Shown piece by piece: positions 18,628-28,085 of a stretch of 64,000 bases of DNA. The translations under genes and the position numbers were made by a program. The stretch spans positions 434,001-498,000 of the forward strand of contig NZ_QCYH01000002.1 in NCBI RefSeq assembly GCF_003072125.1, in the 5' to 3' direction. The DNA comes from Pelagivirga sediminicola (lineage in GTDB: Bacteria; Pseudomonadota; Alphaproteobacteria; Rhodobacterales; Rhodobacteraceae). Position 1 is the first letter of the stretch; each line of letters starts with the position of its first letter. The notes under the pieces are model-generated. The model did not search any database and was not told the origin of the DNA. It worked only from the letters and a program-made list of their open reading frames with translations.

Positions 18628-20052
18628 GTGGGCACGGCACGGATCGGCGTTTACGGATTGGGCACGATGGGCAGCGCGCTGGCGCTGAACATGGCCGAGA
18701 ATGACATCGACGTCGCTGTCGCCAATCGCGAGGCGGCGTGGATCTCGCCCTTCATCGCCGAGGCGGGAGCGCTTGCGCAGCGGCTGCATCCGCAGGATGA
18801 TCTGGCCACGCTGATCGGCGCGCTGCCGCAGCCACGCGTGCTGTTGTGCATGATCCCCTCCAGCGCACCGATGGACGAGGTGATTGCCGCCGCCCTGCCG
18901 CTTCTGGCGCCGGGCGATACGATCATCGACGGCGGCAACGCCGATTTCCGCGCCACCCGCCGCCGCAGTGCGGAGCTGGCCGCGCGGGGCATCCACCTTG
19001 TCGGCATGGGCGTCTCGGGCGGCGAGGCGGGCGCGCGGCACGGCCCCTCCATGATGGTCGGCGGTCCCGCGCATAGCTGGGCGCAGCTGCAGCCGATCCT
19101 GACGGCGATTGCCGCGCGCTACCAGGGGGATCCTTGCGTCGCTCATCTGGGGCCGGACGGGGCGGGTCATTTCGTCAAGACGGTGCATAACGGCATCGAA
19201 TACGCCGACATGCAGGTGATCGCCGAAATCTATGGGCTTGCGCGCCACGGCGCCGCGCAGGCACCGCAAGCCATCGGGCAGATGTTCGCGCGCTGGAACG
19301 CGGGGCCGCTACGCTCGTATCTGGTCGAGATCACGGCCGAGATCCTGGGCTACGACGATCCGGCCACGGGCCACCCGGTGGTGGACGTCATCCTTGATGC
19401 GGCGGGCCAGAAGGGCACCGGGCGCTGGACCGTGATCGAGGCGGTGCGCCTTGGCCAGTCGGCCAGCATGATCGACGCCGCCGTCGCCGCGCGCAGCTGG
19501 TCGTCGGAAAAGGACATGCGCGTGCGCGCCGAGGCGGCGCTGGGCGGCGCGCGCCATGCGCTGGAGCTGGAGGAGGACACGCTGGCAGAGGCGTTTCTGG
19601 CGGCGCGCATTCTGTGTTACGCGCAGGGCTTTCGCCTTCTGGCGGCGGCCAGCGATGAGTATGACTGGTCGCTCGATTACGCGCGCATCGCGCAGATATG
19701 GCGGGCGGGCTGCATCATAAGATCGGCCCTCCTGGACGATATCTCGGATGCGTTCGGCGCGGGCGTTCCGGGGGCTGAGCTGTTTCTTGCGCCCGCCATG
19801 GCCGCGCGCCTGACGGACGCGGCCCCCGCGCTGCGGCGCGTCGTCTCCGCCGCGATCGCCGGGGGCCATGCGGTGCCGGCGCTGGCCGCCGCGCTGGGCT
19901 GGTTCGACACGATGCGCCAAGGCTGGGGCACCGCCAACATCACTCAGGCGCAGCGCGATTTCTTTGGTCATCACGGCTTTGCCCGGCTGGGCGCGCCGGG
20001 CGTTCATCACGGGCCATGGTGGGCTGAAGATAGCGCCGACCGGCCCGGTTGA
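18628..20052 (+). CDS. gnd: 6-phosphogluconate dehydrogenase, decarboxylating
   Basis: Oxidative pentose phosphate enzyme that converts 6-phosphogluconate to ribulose 5-phosphate with NADPH formation. The N-terminal Rossmann motif is G-V-Y-G-L-G-T-M-G, the substrate loop is GVSGGEAGARHGPS near residue 132, and the catalytic lysine is K184 in GHFVKTVHNGIEY. The long all-helical C-terminal domain is present, giving 474 residues, the long (E. coli-type) form. The start is GTG with GGGGGA upstream; the frame is open earlier, within argF, but those residues do not fit the family. Confidence 0.94.
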   Translation: MGTARIGVYGLGTMGSALALNMAENDIDVAVANREAAWISPFIAEAGALAQRLHPQDDLATLIGALPQPRVLLCMIPSSAPMDEVIAAALPLLAPGDTIIDGGNADFRATRRRSAELAARGIHLVGMGVSGGEAGARHGPSMMVGGPAHSWAQLQPILTAIAARYQGDPCVAHLGPDGAGHFVKTVHNGIEYADMQVIAEIYGLARHGAAQAPQAIGQMFARWNAGPLRSYLVEITAEILGYDDPATGHPVVDVILDAAGQKGTGRWTVIEAVRLGQSASMIDAAVAARSWSSEKDMRVRAEAALGGARHALELEEDTLAEAFLAARILCYAQGFRLLAAASDEYDWSLDYARIAQIWRAGCIIRSALLDDISDAFGAGVPGAELFLAPAMAARLTDAAPALRRVVSAAIAGGHAVPALAAALGWFDTMRQGWGTANITQAQRDFFGHHGFARLGAPGVHHGPWWAEDSADRPG

Positions 20053-20067
20053 GGGCGGCGGGGCACG

Positions 20068-21546
20068 CTACTGGATCAATGTCAGCAGGGTGAAGATCAC
20101 GCCGGACATCAGCGCGGCGGCGGGCACCGTGATGACCCAGGCGGCGACGATGGTCATGAAATGGCTGCGGCGCACCAGCTTGCGGCGCTGGCGCTCATCC
20201 GCCTCGATACTGGGGCTCTCGCTGCGCACCGGCAGGTTTTGCCGCCGCCGCCGCTCCATATGCCATTCGCGGTAGAAGCCAACGCCAAAGACGCCGCCCA
20301 CGGCGATATGGGTCGAGCTGACCGGCAGGCCCAGCCAGCTGGCCATGATGACGGTCATTGCGGCCGACAGCGCGACGCAATAGGCGCGCATCGGGTTCAG
20401 CTTGGTGATCTGGCTGCCCACCATGCGGATCAGTTTCGGCCCGAAAAGGAACAGGCCGAATGAAATGCCGAGCGCGCCGATCACCATGACCCAAGTGGGG
20501 ATCTCCACATCGGCCGCCACGTCGCCCGCCTGCACCGCATGCACGATCGCCGCCAGCGGGCCGACCGCATTGGCCACGTCATTGGCCCCATGCGCAAAAG
20601 ACAGCAGCGCCGCCGAGAAGATCAGCGGCAGCCCGAACAGCGCCTTGACCGATTTGTTGCGGTTCTCCATCCCCTCCGACTTGCGCCGGATCATGGGGCG
20701 CGTGCCTGCCCATGTCGCGATCCCCAGAACCACGCCGATCAAAAGCGCCGTCTGCATGTTGATCGCGATCACGCTTTTCAGGCCCTTCAGCGCAAGATAG
20801 GCCGCGAACGTGCCGGCCATGATCCCCACGAGAATCGGCACCCAGCGGCGCGACGCCTCGATCTTGTCCTCCTGATAGAGGATGCGGCTCTTGATGAGCG
20901 CCAGGAACGCCGCGGCGATCACACCGCCCAGCAGCGGCGAGATCACCCAGCTGGCGGCGATCGCCGCCATCGTGGGCCAGTTGACCGCCGCGATCCCGGC
21001 CGCCGCGATGCCCGCGCCCATGACCCCGCCGACGACCGAATGGGTGGTCGATACCGGCGCGCCGATCTTGGTGGCCAGATTGACCCAGAGCGCGGCGGAA
21101 ATCAGCGCCGCCATCATCGCCCAGACAAATATCCGCGTCTCGGCCACGCCTGCCGGGTCGATGATTCCCTTGGAGATGGTCGAGACGACGTCGCCGCCCG
21201 CCAGAAGCGCGCCGGCACTTTCGAAAATGACGGCAATGGCGATCGCGCCGCCCATCGACAGGGCGCCGGCACCCACCGCAGGGCCCATGTTGTTGGCGAC
21301 GTCATTTGCGCCGATATTCAGCGCCATGTAGGCGCCAAAGACGGCGGCGGCCACGACAAGGCTGCTGGTGGGCGTCTGCACGAAGAAGATGGCGGCGGCG
21401 AGACCGGCCAGCATGATGAAGGCCAGCGCGACGCCCATCGCCACCAGCGGGCGCGCCACGTAGGCGGCCGCCGTCTCCACATGGGAGATGCGGCTCAGAT
21501 CCTTGTCGATCGTGCTCCAGTTGCGGGTGTCGGGTGTCTTGGCCAA
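20068..21546 (-). CDS. PiT family inorganic phosphate transporter
   Basis: Low-affinity phosphate/cation symporter of the inner membrane, 492 residues, with about ten to twelve helices arranged as two inverted repeats. Each half carries a family signature: G-A-N-D-V-A-N-N-M-G-P in the first and G-A-N-D-V-A-N-A-V-G-P in the second, with a soluble loop between them and another near residue 430. The start is probably the TTG at 21546 (MAKTPDTRNW), since the extended upstream frame shows no homology; no ATG fits. No PhoU-like DUF47 gene, its common partner, is adjacent. It is convergent with gnd. Confidence 0.88.
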   Translation of the reverse strand: MAKTPDTRNWSTIDKDLSRISHVETAAAYVARPLVAMGVALAFIMLAGLAAAIFFVQTPTSSLVVAAAVFGAYMALNIGANDVANNMGPAVGAGALSMGGAIAIAVIFESAGALLAGGDVVSTISKGIIDPAGVAETRIFVWAMMAALISAALWVNLATKIGAPVSTTHSVVGGVMGAGIAAAGIAAVNWPTMAAIAASWVISPLLGGVIAAAFLALIKSRILYQEDKIEASRRWVPILVGIMAGTFAAYLALKGLKSVIAINMQTALLIGVVLGIATWAGTRPMIRRKSEGMENRNKSVKALFGLPLIFSAALLSFAHGANDVANAVGPLAAIVHAVQAGDVAADVEIPTWVMVIGALGISFGLFLFGPKLIRMVGSQITKLNPMRAYCVALSAAMTVIMASWLGLPVSSTHIAVGGVFGVGFYREWHMERRRRQNLPVRSESPSIEADERQRRKLVRRSHFMTIVAAWVITVPAAALMSGVIFTLLTLIQ

Positions 21547-21638
21547 GATACGTCCGCCTTGCTGTGTCGCCGCCGCATTAGACAGGATTGCCGCATGGTT
21601 CAACGTATTAATGGCGTGCCGCCGCCCGAAACATCCGC

Positions 21639-22109
21639 TCAGAGCGCGCGAAGAATGTTCTGCAGACCCCGCTCGCGCACCATCGTCGCCGCCTTTGCCG
21701 GGCTGACCCAGCTGCGGCGCCGTTCGCTGCATTCGGGAAAGTCGTCGGACAGGTCCTGCGCGTGCAGCTTGAACACCTGGACCTGGACGGCCAGATCATA
21801 GCCCTGGTCCTGCGTCTTGCCGTAGTCATAGCTGCCGATGGGCGTGCCTGCCTGCACGGAGCCGGTCACGCCGGCCTCTTCCCACGCCTCGCGCGCGGCG
21901 GCCTCGGCGCCGGTCAGCCCGTCGATGGGCCAGCCCTTGGGCACGATCCAGCGGCCGGTGTCGCGGCTGGTGATCAGCAGCACCTCGATATCGCCGGGAT
22001 CGGCGTCCTCGGCCTCGCGCCAGCAAAGTGCGGCGACCTGGTGTTCGGGCGGGCGGCGCAGCAGCGGCTGGACCAGCTCGGTCCATGCCTTTCTCAAACC
22101 GTTTGTCAT
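21639..22109 (-). CDS. Nudix hydrolase
   Basis: Hydrolyses a nucleoside diphosphate linked to another moiety. The Nudix box is intact: G-L-T-G-A-E-A-A-A-R-E-A-W-E-E-A-G-V matches G-x5-E-x7-R-E-x-x-E-E-x-G. GRWIVPKGWP just before it resembles the diphosphoinositol/diadenosine polyphosphate subgroup. The ATG at 22109 has GAGG nine bases upstream and gives 156 residues; an ATG at 22124 lacks a binding site. It lies 92 bases before the phosphate transporter on the same strand. The exact substrate cannot be deduced. Confidence 0.87.
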   Translation of the reverse strand: MTNGLRKAWTELVQPLLRRPPEHQVAALCWREAEDADPGDIEVLLITSRDTGRWIVPKGWPIDGLTGAEAAAREAWEEAGVTGSVQAGTPIGSYDYGKTQDQGYDLAVQVQVFKLHAQDLSDDFPECSERRRSWVSPAKAATMVRERGLQNILRAL

Positions 22110-22220
22110 GTCGGGTTGCCTCATCGCTTTGTGGTTATTTTTTATATGCGAGACGGCAAGCTAATCCATCCGGGGCAATTTTGCAACTGATGCGAAGGGC
22201 GGCGGACCCTTTGCCTGCTG

Positions 22221-24662
22221 CTATTTGCGCGGTTTGGCGCGCAAGGTGGGGTCGGCCTGCCGCGGGTCTTCGGGCCAGGGGTGGCGCGGATAGCGCCCGC
22301 GCATTTCGCGCCGCACATCCGCATACGAGCTGTCCCAGAAGTTCGGGATATCCTGCGTGGTCTGAACCGGACGACCGGCCGGCGACAAAAGCGTCACGCG
22401 CAGCGCCGTCTGCCCGACCATGGGGTGCGCCGTCTGGCCGAACATCTCCTGCAGGCGCAGCTGGATTTCCGGCGGATCGGCGCCGTAATCGATGGGGATC
22501 TCGCGGCCAAGGGGGGTGGTGAACCGCGCCGGAGCGAGCTTGTCCAGCGCCTGCATGGCGGGCCAGTCAAGCTGCGCGCGCAGCGCCTCCAGCATGTCGA
22601 AGCGGCGCCAGTCCTGCGCGGATTTCACGCCGTCCAGATAGGGCAGCAGCCACTCCTCCAGCCGCTCCAGCAGCGCCTCGTCCGTCATGTCCGGCAGGTC
22701 CATTCCCGCCGCGCGCCCCAGCAGGACGCGCGCGGCAAAGCGGCGGGCGGCATCCGTCCAGATCAGCCCGATCTCGCGCACGCCGTCCAGCATCGCGCGC
22801 GCCACCGCCTCGGGTGGGGCGTCTTTCCACTGGCGATCCTCCAGCACCAGTGCGCCAAACCGTTCCTGCTGGCGCGCCAGAACGCGGCCCTCGCGCCGCG
22901 ACCAGAGGCAGACGTCGTGCCAGACGATGTGAGCTGCATGAAGCGCGCGCAGGCTGGCATCGCTGAGCGCGATGGCCTGCCGGATGCGCGCCTCGCGCGG
23001 GTTGCCGTCCGTGTCCGTCACCACGATCAGGCGCTGCCCGGCCAGCGTATCGCCTGCCTCCATCAGCGCGCCCTTGCCGCCCGACAGCAGGTAACGCGGC
23101 GCATCGCCCGGCCTGCGCAGGCCGATCCTGTCGGGATAGGCAAGCGCTGCCATTTCCGCATCGCTCAGCGGCGGCGCATCGGTGGCTTTCGCGGCGGCCC
23201 GCAGGCGGCGGGCCTCTTGCGTGATGCGCGCCAGCACGGCGCGGCCGGGCGGGTAGGGGTGATCGCCCTTGGGCTGCCGGATCGCCCTCAGCCGCAGCGC
23301 CAGATCGGCGGGCGCGCTGCGCGGCAGCGGATCGCGCTCGGACAGCAGCGCGGCCAGCGGCGCCGCCGCCGGGCCCGCCAGCGCCAGCATATGCGCAAGG
23401 CGCGGATGCAGCGGCAGGGCCGCCAGCGCGCGGCCGTGATCGGTGATATGCCCGGCGCCGTCCAGCGCGCCCAGCATCGCCAGCAGCGCCTGTGCCTCGG
23501 CATAGCTGCCCGGATTGGGCTGCGTCAGCAGCGGCATCTGTTCAGGCGCCGCGCCCCAGAGCGCCAGTTCCAGCGCGAGAGGGGCCAGGTCCGCCGCCTC
23601 GATCTCGGCCGGGGGGAAGGCGGGCAGCGCGCCTTCCTCGCCGCGGGTCCAGAGGCGAAAGCACGTGCCCGGCGCAACCCGCCCCGCGCGGCCGCGGCGC
23701 TGCGTCGCCTCGGCGCGGCTGACCGGCTCGGTCACCAGCCGCGCCATGCCCGAGCCGGGATCGAAGCGCGCGCGCCGCGCGCGGCCCCCGTCCACGACCA
23801 CGCGGATGTCCTGAATGGTCAGCGATGTCTCGGCGATCGAGGTGGCCAGCACGATCTTTCGCCCCGACGCTTCGGGCGCGATGGCCGCGCGCTGGGCGGC
23901 GAAATCCATCGCGCCAAAAAGCGGACGGATGATGCATCCCGCAGGCACGCGCGGCGCCAGCAGCCCTTCCAGTCGCCGGATCTCGCCCTCGCCGGGCAGG
24001 AACACCAGCACGCCGCCCGTCGTCTGCGCCAGCGCTTCGCAGGTCAGATCGGCCAGCGCGGCCTCGAACCTTTGCGCCTTGGGCACCGGGCGCTCCAGCC
24101 AGCGGGTCTGGACCGCGAAGGCGCGCCCCTCGGACGTGATCAGCGGCGCATTTCCCATCAGCGCCGCCACCGGCGCCGCGTCCAGCGTGGCGGACATCAC
24201 CAGAAGCCGCAGATCGGGCCGCAGCGCGCCCGCGATCTCAAGGCAGAGCGCAAGGCCCAGATCGCCATCGAGGCTGCGCTCGTGAAACTCGTCGAAGATG
24301 ACTGCGCCGATGCCCTGCAATTCGGGATCGGACTGGATGCGCCGGGTCAGGATGCCGGTCGTCATCACCTCGATCCGCGTGGCGCCGGATATCTTGGCCT
24401 CGCCGCGCACGCGGTAGCCGACGCGCGCGCCCACCTCCTCGCCCAGCGTTTGCGCCATGCGCTCGGCGGCGGCGCGCGCGGCCAGGCGGCGCGGCTCCAG
24501 CACGATGATGCGGCCCTGAACGAGCCCCGCCTCCAGCAGCGCCAGCGGCACGACCGTGGTCTTGCCCGCCCCCGGCGGCGCCTGCAGGACAGCCCGGCCC
24601 TTGCCGCGCAGCGCGTCCGTCAGCGCGGGCAGGACGTCGGTGATCGGCAGATCGGTCGGCAT
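22221..24662 (-). CDS. hrpB: ATP-dependent helicase HrpB
   Basis: DEAH/DExH-box RNA helicase of the HrpB family, 813 residues. Walker A is APPGAGKTT near residue 27, motif II is D-E-F-H near residue 120, motif VI is Q-R-R-G-R-A-G-R, and the C-terminal HrpB-specific domain is present to the end. Its cellular role is not well established. Its ATG directly abuts the stop of the DUF3108 gene with no gap, so the two form an operon. Confidence 0.94.
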   Translation of the reverse strand: MPTDLPITDVLPALTDALRGKGRAVLQAPPGAGKTTVVPLALLEAGLVQGRIIVLEPRRLAARAAAERMAQTLGEEVGARVGYRVRGEAKISGATRIEVMTTGILTRRIQSDPELQGIGAVIFDEFHERSLDGDLGLALCLEIAGALRPDLRLLVMSATLDAAPVAALMGNAPLITSEGRAFAVQTRWLERPVPKAQRFEAALADLTCEALAQTTGGVLVFLPGEGEIRRLEGLLAPRVPAGCIIRPLFGAMDFAAQRAAIAPEASGRKIVLATSIAETSLTIQDIRVVVDGGRARRARFDPGSGMARLVTEPVSRAEATQRRGRAGRVAPGTCFRLWTRGEEGALPAFPPAEIEAADLAPLALELALWGAAPEQMPLLTQPNPGSYAEAQALLAMLGALDGAGHITDHGRALAALPLHPRLAHMLALAGPAAAPLAALLSERDPLPRSAPADLALRLRAIRQPKGDHPYPPGRAVLARITQEARRLRAAAKATDAPPLSDAEMAALAYPDRIGLRRPGDAPRYLLSGGKGALMEAGDTLAGQRLIVVTDTDGNPREARIRQAIALSDASLRALHAAHIVWHDVCLWSRREGRVLARQQERFGALVLEDRQWKDAPPEAVARAMLDGVREIGLIWTDAARRFAARVLLGRAAGMDLPDMTDEALLERLEEWLLPYLDGVKSAQDWRRFDMLEALRAQLDWPAMQALDKLAPARFTTPLGREIPIDYGADPPEIQLRLQEMFGQTAHPMVGQTALRVTLLSPAGRPVQTTQDIPNFWDSSYADVRREMRGRYPRHPWPEDPRQADPTLRAKPRK

Positions 24663-25388
24663 CTAGCGGCGCGTCAACTCGGCCGCACCATAGCCCGAAC
24701 GCACCGTCAGCGCCTGCGCCTGCATGACCTTGCCCGCCGGAATATAGGTGACGCTGAAGGGATAGACGGTCTGGCGCGCCATTTCCGAGGCGGAAAACCC
24801 GGCAAGGCGGGTATAGGCGCCGCTGCACGTGACGCGCCCGCCATCGGCCTGCCGCGCCGACATCGCCAATGAGGCACGCCGCGCGCCGTCGAAAATGATG
24901 ACGCTGTAGCGGCAGATGCCCTCTGCCGGGCGGTCGCGCAGCACGCCGTAAAGCGCGGTGAGCGGATCGACGCTGCCTTTCTGGGCGGCGGGATCCAGCG
25001 CTTCGGGATCATTGGCCACCTTGGCCGCCACCGTGCCGCCGGTGATGCGCGGCGCGCCGTCTGCATAGCTCAGCTGCACGGTCGAGCGGCGGCTGCCGGT
25101 GTCGATCTGTTCGTCATAGGTGGCCGGGGCCAGCCCGCGATCGGTCATGCGGCCCGTCGCGGCCAGCCGGAAACTGGCGCGGGCGATATTGGCCAGCCCC
25201 GTGGTGGCAAAGGCCGCGCTGACGCCATATCCGCCGCCGCCTTCGCGCGCGGCCAGTTGCATCTGCCCCACCGGCACGCCCAGCAGCCGCACGTCATAGG
25301 CCGATCGCGAATCCTGCGCCTGCGCAGTGCTGAGGGCGAGCGAGAGCGCGAGCGGCACCGCGAGCGTGAGGGGATGGAACAGACGCAT
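24663..25388 (-). CDS. Exported DUF3108 domain protein
   Basis: Predicted periplasmic protein of 241 residues with a cleavable signal (MRLFHPLTLAVPLALSLALS, cleavage near Ala-Gln at 22-23). The mature part matches DUF3108: it begins with the Y-D-V-R-L-L-G-V-P-V-G-Q strand pattern and has mixed beta content. Two ATG codons, 25388 and 25403, are possible; the inner one has GAGG nine bases upstream and a cleaner signal peptide. It is divergent from meaB across 103 bases and lies immediately before hrpB. The function is unknown. Confidence 0.78.
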   Translation of the reverse strand: MRLFHPLTLAVPLALSLALSTAQAQDSRSAYDVRLLGVPVGQMQLAAREGGGGYGVSAAFATTGLANIARASFRLAATGRMTDRGLAPATYDEQIDTGSRRSTVQLSYADGAPRITGGTVAAKVANDPEALDPAAQKGSVDPLTALYGVLRDRPAEGICRYSVIIFDGARRASLAMSARQADGGRVTCSGAYTRLAGFSASEMARQTVYPFSVTYIPAGKVMQAQALTVRSGYGAAELTRR

Positions 25389-25491
25389 ATCGGCGGGCCT
25401 CATGTTTGCTGCTTTCGGCGCCCGGGCTGGACAAATCCCCACGCGCCACGGCAGATAGAGACGCGGACCGAAGGCGAGGACAAGGGCAGCC

Positions 25492-26496
25492 ATGAGCATC
25501 GACATTGCACAGCTTGAACGCGGGATTGTCAAAGGGGATCGGCGGGCGCTGTCGCGGGCCATCACTTTGGTCGAGAGCACGCGCCCCGATCACCGCACCG
25601 CCGCCGCCGAGCTGATCGAGGCGCTCAAGGGCGCCAACGGCACCCCGCGCGAGGCGCTGCGCATCGGCCTGTCGGGCACGCCCGGCGTTGGCAAATCCAC
25701 CTTCATCGAAGGCTTCGGCGGGATGCTGACGGGGCAGGGGCTGCGCGTTGCTGTCCTGGCGGTCGATCCCAGCTCGGCCCGCTCCGGCGGCTCGATCCTG
25801 GGGGACAAGACGCGCATGGACCAGCTCAGCCGCGATCCGGGCGCCTTCATCCGTCCCTCGCCCAGCCAGACGCATCTGGGCGGCGTGGGCCGCCGCACCC
25901 GCGAGGCGGTGGCCCTGTGCGAGGCGGCGGGATTCGACGTGGTGCTGATCGAGACGGTGGGCGTCGGCCAGTCCGAAACGGTGGTGGCCGAGATGTCGGA
26001 CCTCTTCGTGCTGCTGCTGGCGCCTGCGGGCGGCGACGAGTTGCAGGGCGTCAAGCGCGGGATCATGGAGATCGCCGACATCATCCTGATCAACAAGGCG
26101 GACGGCGATCTGAAAGCGGCGGCCAGCCGCACCTGCGCCGACTATTCCGGCGCGCTGCGCCTTCTGCGCAAGCGCCCGCAGGATCCCAAGGGGTTTCCCA
26201 AGGCGATGATGGTCTCGGCGCTGGAGGATAGCGGGCTGGACGCCGCCTGGGCCGAAATGCAGGCGCTGACCGATTGGCGCCGCGAGAATGGCCACTGGAG
26301 TGCGCGGCGCGCGGCGCAGGCGCGCTATTGGTTTCAGCAGGAGGTACGCCAGGCGCTTCTGGCGCAGCTTGAGACCGGCCCCGCCCGCGCCGCCCTGCGC
26401 GAGCTTGGCGATGCGGTGGCCGAAGGCAAGACGACGCCCGCGATCGCCGCCGCCGCCCTTCTGGACAGGATCGGGGCGCCGGGCGCGGGGGCCTGA
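25492..26496 (+). CDS. meaB: Methylmalonyl-CoA mutase-associated GTPase MeaB (ArgK family)
   Basis: G3E-type GTPase that loads and protects the adenosylcobalamin cofactor of methylmalonyl-CoA mutase. Walker A is G-T-P-G-V-G-K-S-T at about 62-70, D-P-S-S-A-R-S-G-G-S-I-L-G-D-K-T-R-M holds the switch region, E-T-V-G-V-G-Q-S-E the next, and N-K-A-D is the guanine-specificity motif near residue 201. At 334 residues it is full length. The mutase is not adjacent, which is unusual, but mce is 18 kb away. Its stop overlaps the hairpin of repeat copy 3. Confidence 0.93.
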   Translation: MSIDIAQLERGIVKGDRRALSRAITLVESTRPDHRTAAAELIEALKGANGTPREALRIGLSGTPGVGKSTFIEGFGGMLTGQGLRVAVLAVDPSSARSGGSILGDKTRMDQLSRDPGAFIRPSPSQTHLGGVGRRTREAVALCEAAGFDVVLIETVGVGQSETVVAEMSDLFVLLLAPAGGDELQGVKRGIMEIADIILINKADGDLKAAASRTCADYSGALRLLRKRPQDPKGFPKAMMVSALEDSGLDAAWAEMQALTDWRRENGHWSARRAAQARYWFQQEVRQALLAQLETGPARAALRELGDAVAEGKTTPAIAAAALLDRIGAPGAGA

Positions 26497-26557
26497 GGGG
26501 CGTTGCCCCTCCGCCGCGATGCGGCTCCTCCCCAGGATATTTGCCGCAAGAAGAAGG
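26495..26557 (+). repeat. Interspersed repeat copy 3 with hairpins, after meaB
   Basis: Hairpin GAGGGGC (26495-26501) / GCCCCTC (26505-26511) overlaps the meaB stop. A second small GC stem follows (CCGC / GCGG near 26511-26524), then the core AGGATATTT, GCC, GCAAGAAGAA. The order matches copies 2 and 4. It may serve as the meaB transcript end. Confidence 0.8.
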
Positions 26558-26614
26558 CGGGCGCGGGCATTTGATCTCTTTTGGCGGGCGGGCGGCAAAA
26601 GGTGGGGGCGCCTC

Positions 26615-26643
26615 TTGACGGGCGGGGCGATTCCGCCTATCCA
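26615..26643 (+). promoter_or_regulatory. Putative sigma-70 promoter of rpmB
   Basis: TTGACG (26615-26620) and TATCCA (26638-26643) with exactly 17 bases between them, about 105 bases upstream of the rpmB start. Confidence 0.5.
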
Positions 26644-26746
26644 CCGGCAACGTAATTTCGGGCGCGGCTTTGGCGGCGTCCTTCGGTTTTTGGACCGAAT
26701 GAAACATGGGCCGACTGGCCTTCACCTATAAGACGAGGATGACACC

Positions 26747-27040
26747 ATGTCGCGCCGCTGCGAATTGACCGGAAAAGGCCCGATGGTTGGCAATAACTCC
26801 AGCCACGCCAACAACAAGACCAAGCGCCGGTATCTGCCGAACCTGAACGACGTGACGCTTCAGTCCGAGACGCTGAGCCGCGGCATCAAGCTGCGCATCA
26901 GTTCGCACGCGCTGCGCAGTGTCGACCATCGCGGCGGTCTGGATGCCTATCTTGCCAAGGCGAAGGATGTCGAGCTGTCGCCCGCCGCGCTGAAGGTCAA
27001 GAAAGAGATCGCCAAGGCGCAGGCAGCCGCGAACGCCTGA
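26747..27040 (+). CDS. rpmB: 50S ribosomal protein L28
   Basis: Component of the large ribosomal subunit. It starts with the L28 signature [10 protein letters not shown], has [17 protein letters not shown] next, and ends in a lysine/alanine-rich helix. Its 97 residues match the alphaproteobacterial form, which is longer than that of E. coli. GAGG lies seven bases before the ATG. It has its own promoter upstream and a strong terminator 30 bases downstream, so it is a single-gene unit. Confidence 0.97.
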   Translation: MSRRCELTGKGPMVGNNSSHANNKTKRRYLPNLNDVTLQSETLSRGIKLRISSHALRSVDHRGGLDAYLAKAKDVELSPAALKVKKEIAKAQAAANA

Positions 27041-27071
27041 TCTGCGCGCAGATGCCGCACCCTTATTGTTA

Positions 27072-27107
27072 CGGCCCCGCCAGACAAGGCGGGGCCGCTT
27101 TCGTTTT
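27072..27107 (+). terminator. Rho-independent terminator of rpmB
   Basis: Perfect 10-base stem CGGCCCCGCC (27072-27081) / GGCGGGGCCG (27088-27097), six-base loop, then CTTTCGTTTT. Confidence 0.9.
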
Positions 27108-27149
27108 GCGCTCTTCCTTCTGTCGCCGCCACGCGGCATATTCCGGGGC

Positions 27150-27533
27150 ATGAGCCGCCCTGTTCGCACCATCACAGCCGCCTCGCTGACGCTGATTCTG
27201 CTGCTTACCGGGCAGGCGATGGCGCAGCTGCGCGCGGCGCCCGGTCCGACGGGTGCGATGATCCTGTGCACCGGCACCGGTCCGGTCCGCGTGTTGACCG
27301 GCGAAGACGGCGCGCCCGTGGATGCACCGCATGTCTGCCCCGACTGCCTGATGGCCGCATTGGCGGGGATCCTGCCGCAGTCGCTGTTGACAGAGCGCGT
27401 GCCGCGCATGGCGCGGATGCGCGCCTGGCACCGCGAGGGCGCCTGCCCGGTCCGGCCTGCGATCCGCCCCTCGGCCAGGTCGCCGCCCTGCACCGGGGAG
27501 CCCCAGACAATCAACTTCGACCAGTTCACATAA
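27150..27533 (+). CDS. Exported DUF2946-like small protein
   Basis: A 127-residue protein with a signal peptide (about 1-26, ending in GQAMAQ) and a short cysteine segment: I-L-C-T-G-T-G near residue 44 and H-V-C-P-D-C-L near residue 64. This pattern resembles DUF2946 proteins, which often accompany copper-handling genes. The next gene, 11 bases downstream, is a PCu(A)C copper chaperone, supporting a role in periplasmic copper. The ribosome binding site is weak. The family call rests on pattern only. Confidence 0.6.
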   Translation: MSRPVRTITAASLTLILLLTGQAMAQLRAAPGPTGAMILCTGTGPVRVLTGEDGAPVDAPHVCPDCLMAALAGILPQSLLTERVPRMARMRAWHREGACPVRPAIRPSARSPPCTGEPQTINFDQFT

Positions 27534-27544
27534 AGGAGAGACCG

Positions 27545-28063
27545 ATGTCTTTCACATTCCGTACCCTCGCCGCGACCGCGGCAATCGCCTTTGCCCTGCC
27601 GGCCTTCGCCGCAGATATCGAGATCGCCGATCCCTACGCGCGCAGCGCCTCGCCGACGTCCAAGACCGGCGCCGCCTTCATGCAGATTCTCAACCATGGC
27701 GAGGCGGATCGCCTAGTCGGCGTCGCATCGCCAGCGGCCGATCTGGTGCAGCTGCACACCCATATCGAGGGGGAGGGCGGCGTCATGAAGATGGTCCATG
27801 TCGAGGACGGCTTCGATCTGCCCGCAGAGAGCGCGCTCAGCCTTGAGCGCGGCGGCAAGCACGTGATGTTCATGGGCCTGACCGCACCGCTGGCGCAGGG
27901 CGATACGGTGCCGATCACATTGACCTTCGAGAAGGCGGGCGACATGACCGTCGACGTGCCCGTCGATCTGGAGCGTCAGCCGGGCGCGGAAATGGACATG
28001 GATATGGACCACGATATGGACCACGACAAGGCGCACGAAGATGACATGGGCGATAGCGAGTAA
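27545..28063 (+). CDS. Periplasmic copper chaperone PCu(A)C
   Basis: Periplasmic Cu(I) chaperone that delivers copper toward the CuA/CuB centres of cytochrome oxidase. The signal peptide is residues 1-22 (ending PAFA). The H(M)-x10-M-x21-H-x-M copper motif is present: His near 73 in LHTHIEGEGGVMKM, then KHVMFMG near 108. The C-terminus adds a tail of about 25 residues rich in Met, Asp and His, an extra metal-binding extension. AAGGAG sits at good distance before the ATG. The preceding DUF2946-like gene is probably cotranscribed, and a terminator follows. Confidence 0.9.
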   Translation: MSFTFRTLAATAAIAFALPAFAADIEIADPYARSASPTSKTGAAFMQILNHGEADRLVGVASPAADLVQLHTHIEGEGGVMKMVHVEDGFDLPAESALSLERGGKHVMFMGLTAPLAQGDTVPITLTFEKAGDMTVDVPVDLERQPGAEMDMDMDHDMDHDKAHEDDMGDSE

Positions 28064-28085
28064 AACCCGCTGCGCATGACATCCC

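Noticed and set aside
22281..24872. 863-codon plus-strand frame opposite hrpB, and similar frames opposite thrS, phaC, cobT, aminopeptidase P, the amine operon and the 48.9-51.6 kb genes
   Set aside because: Each mirrors a gene with clear motifs on the other strand; none has a domain or a good start.
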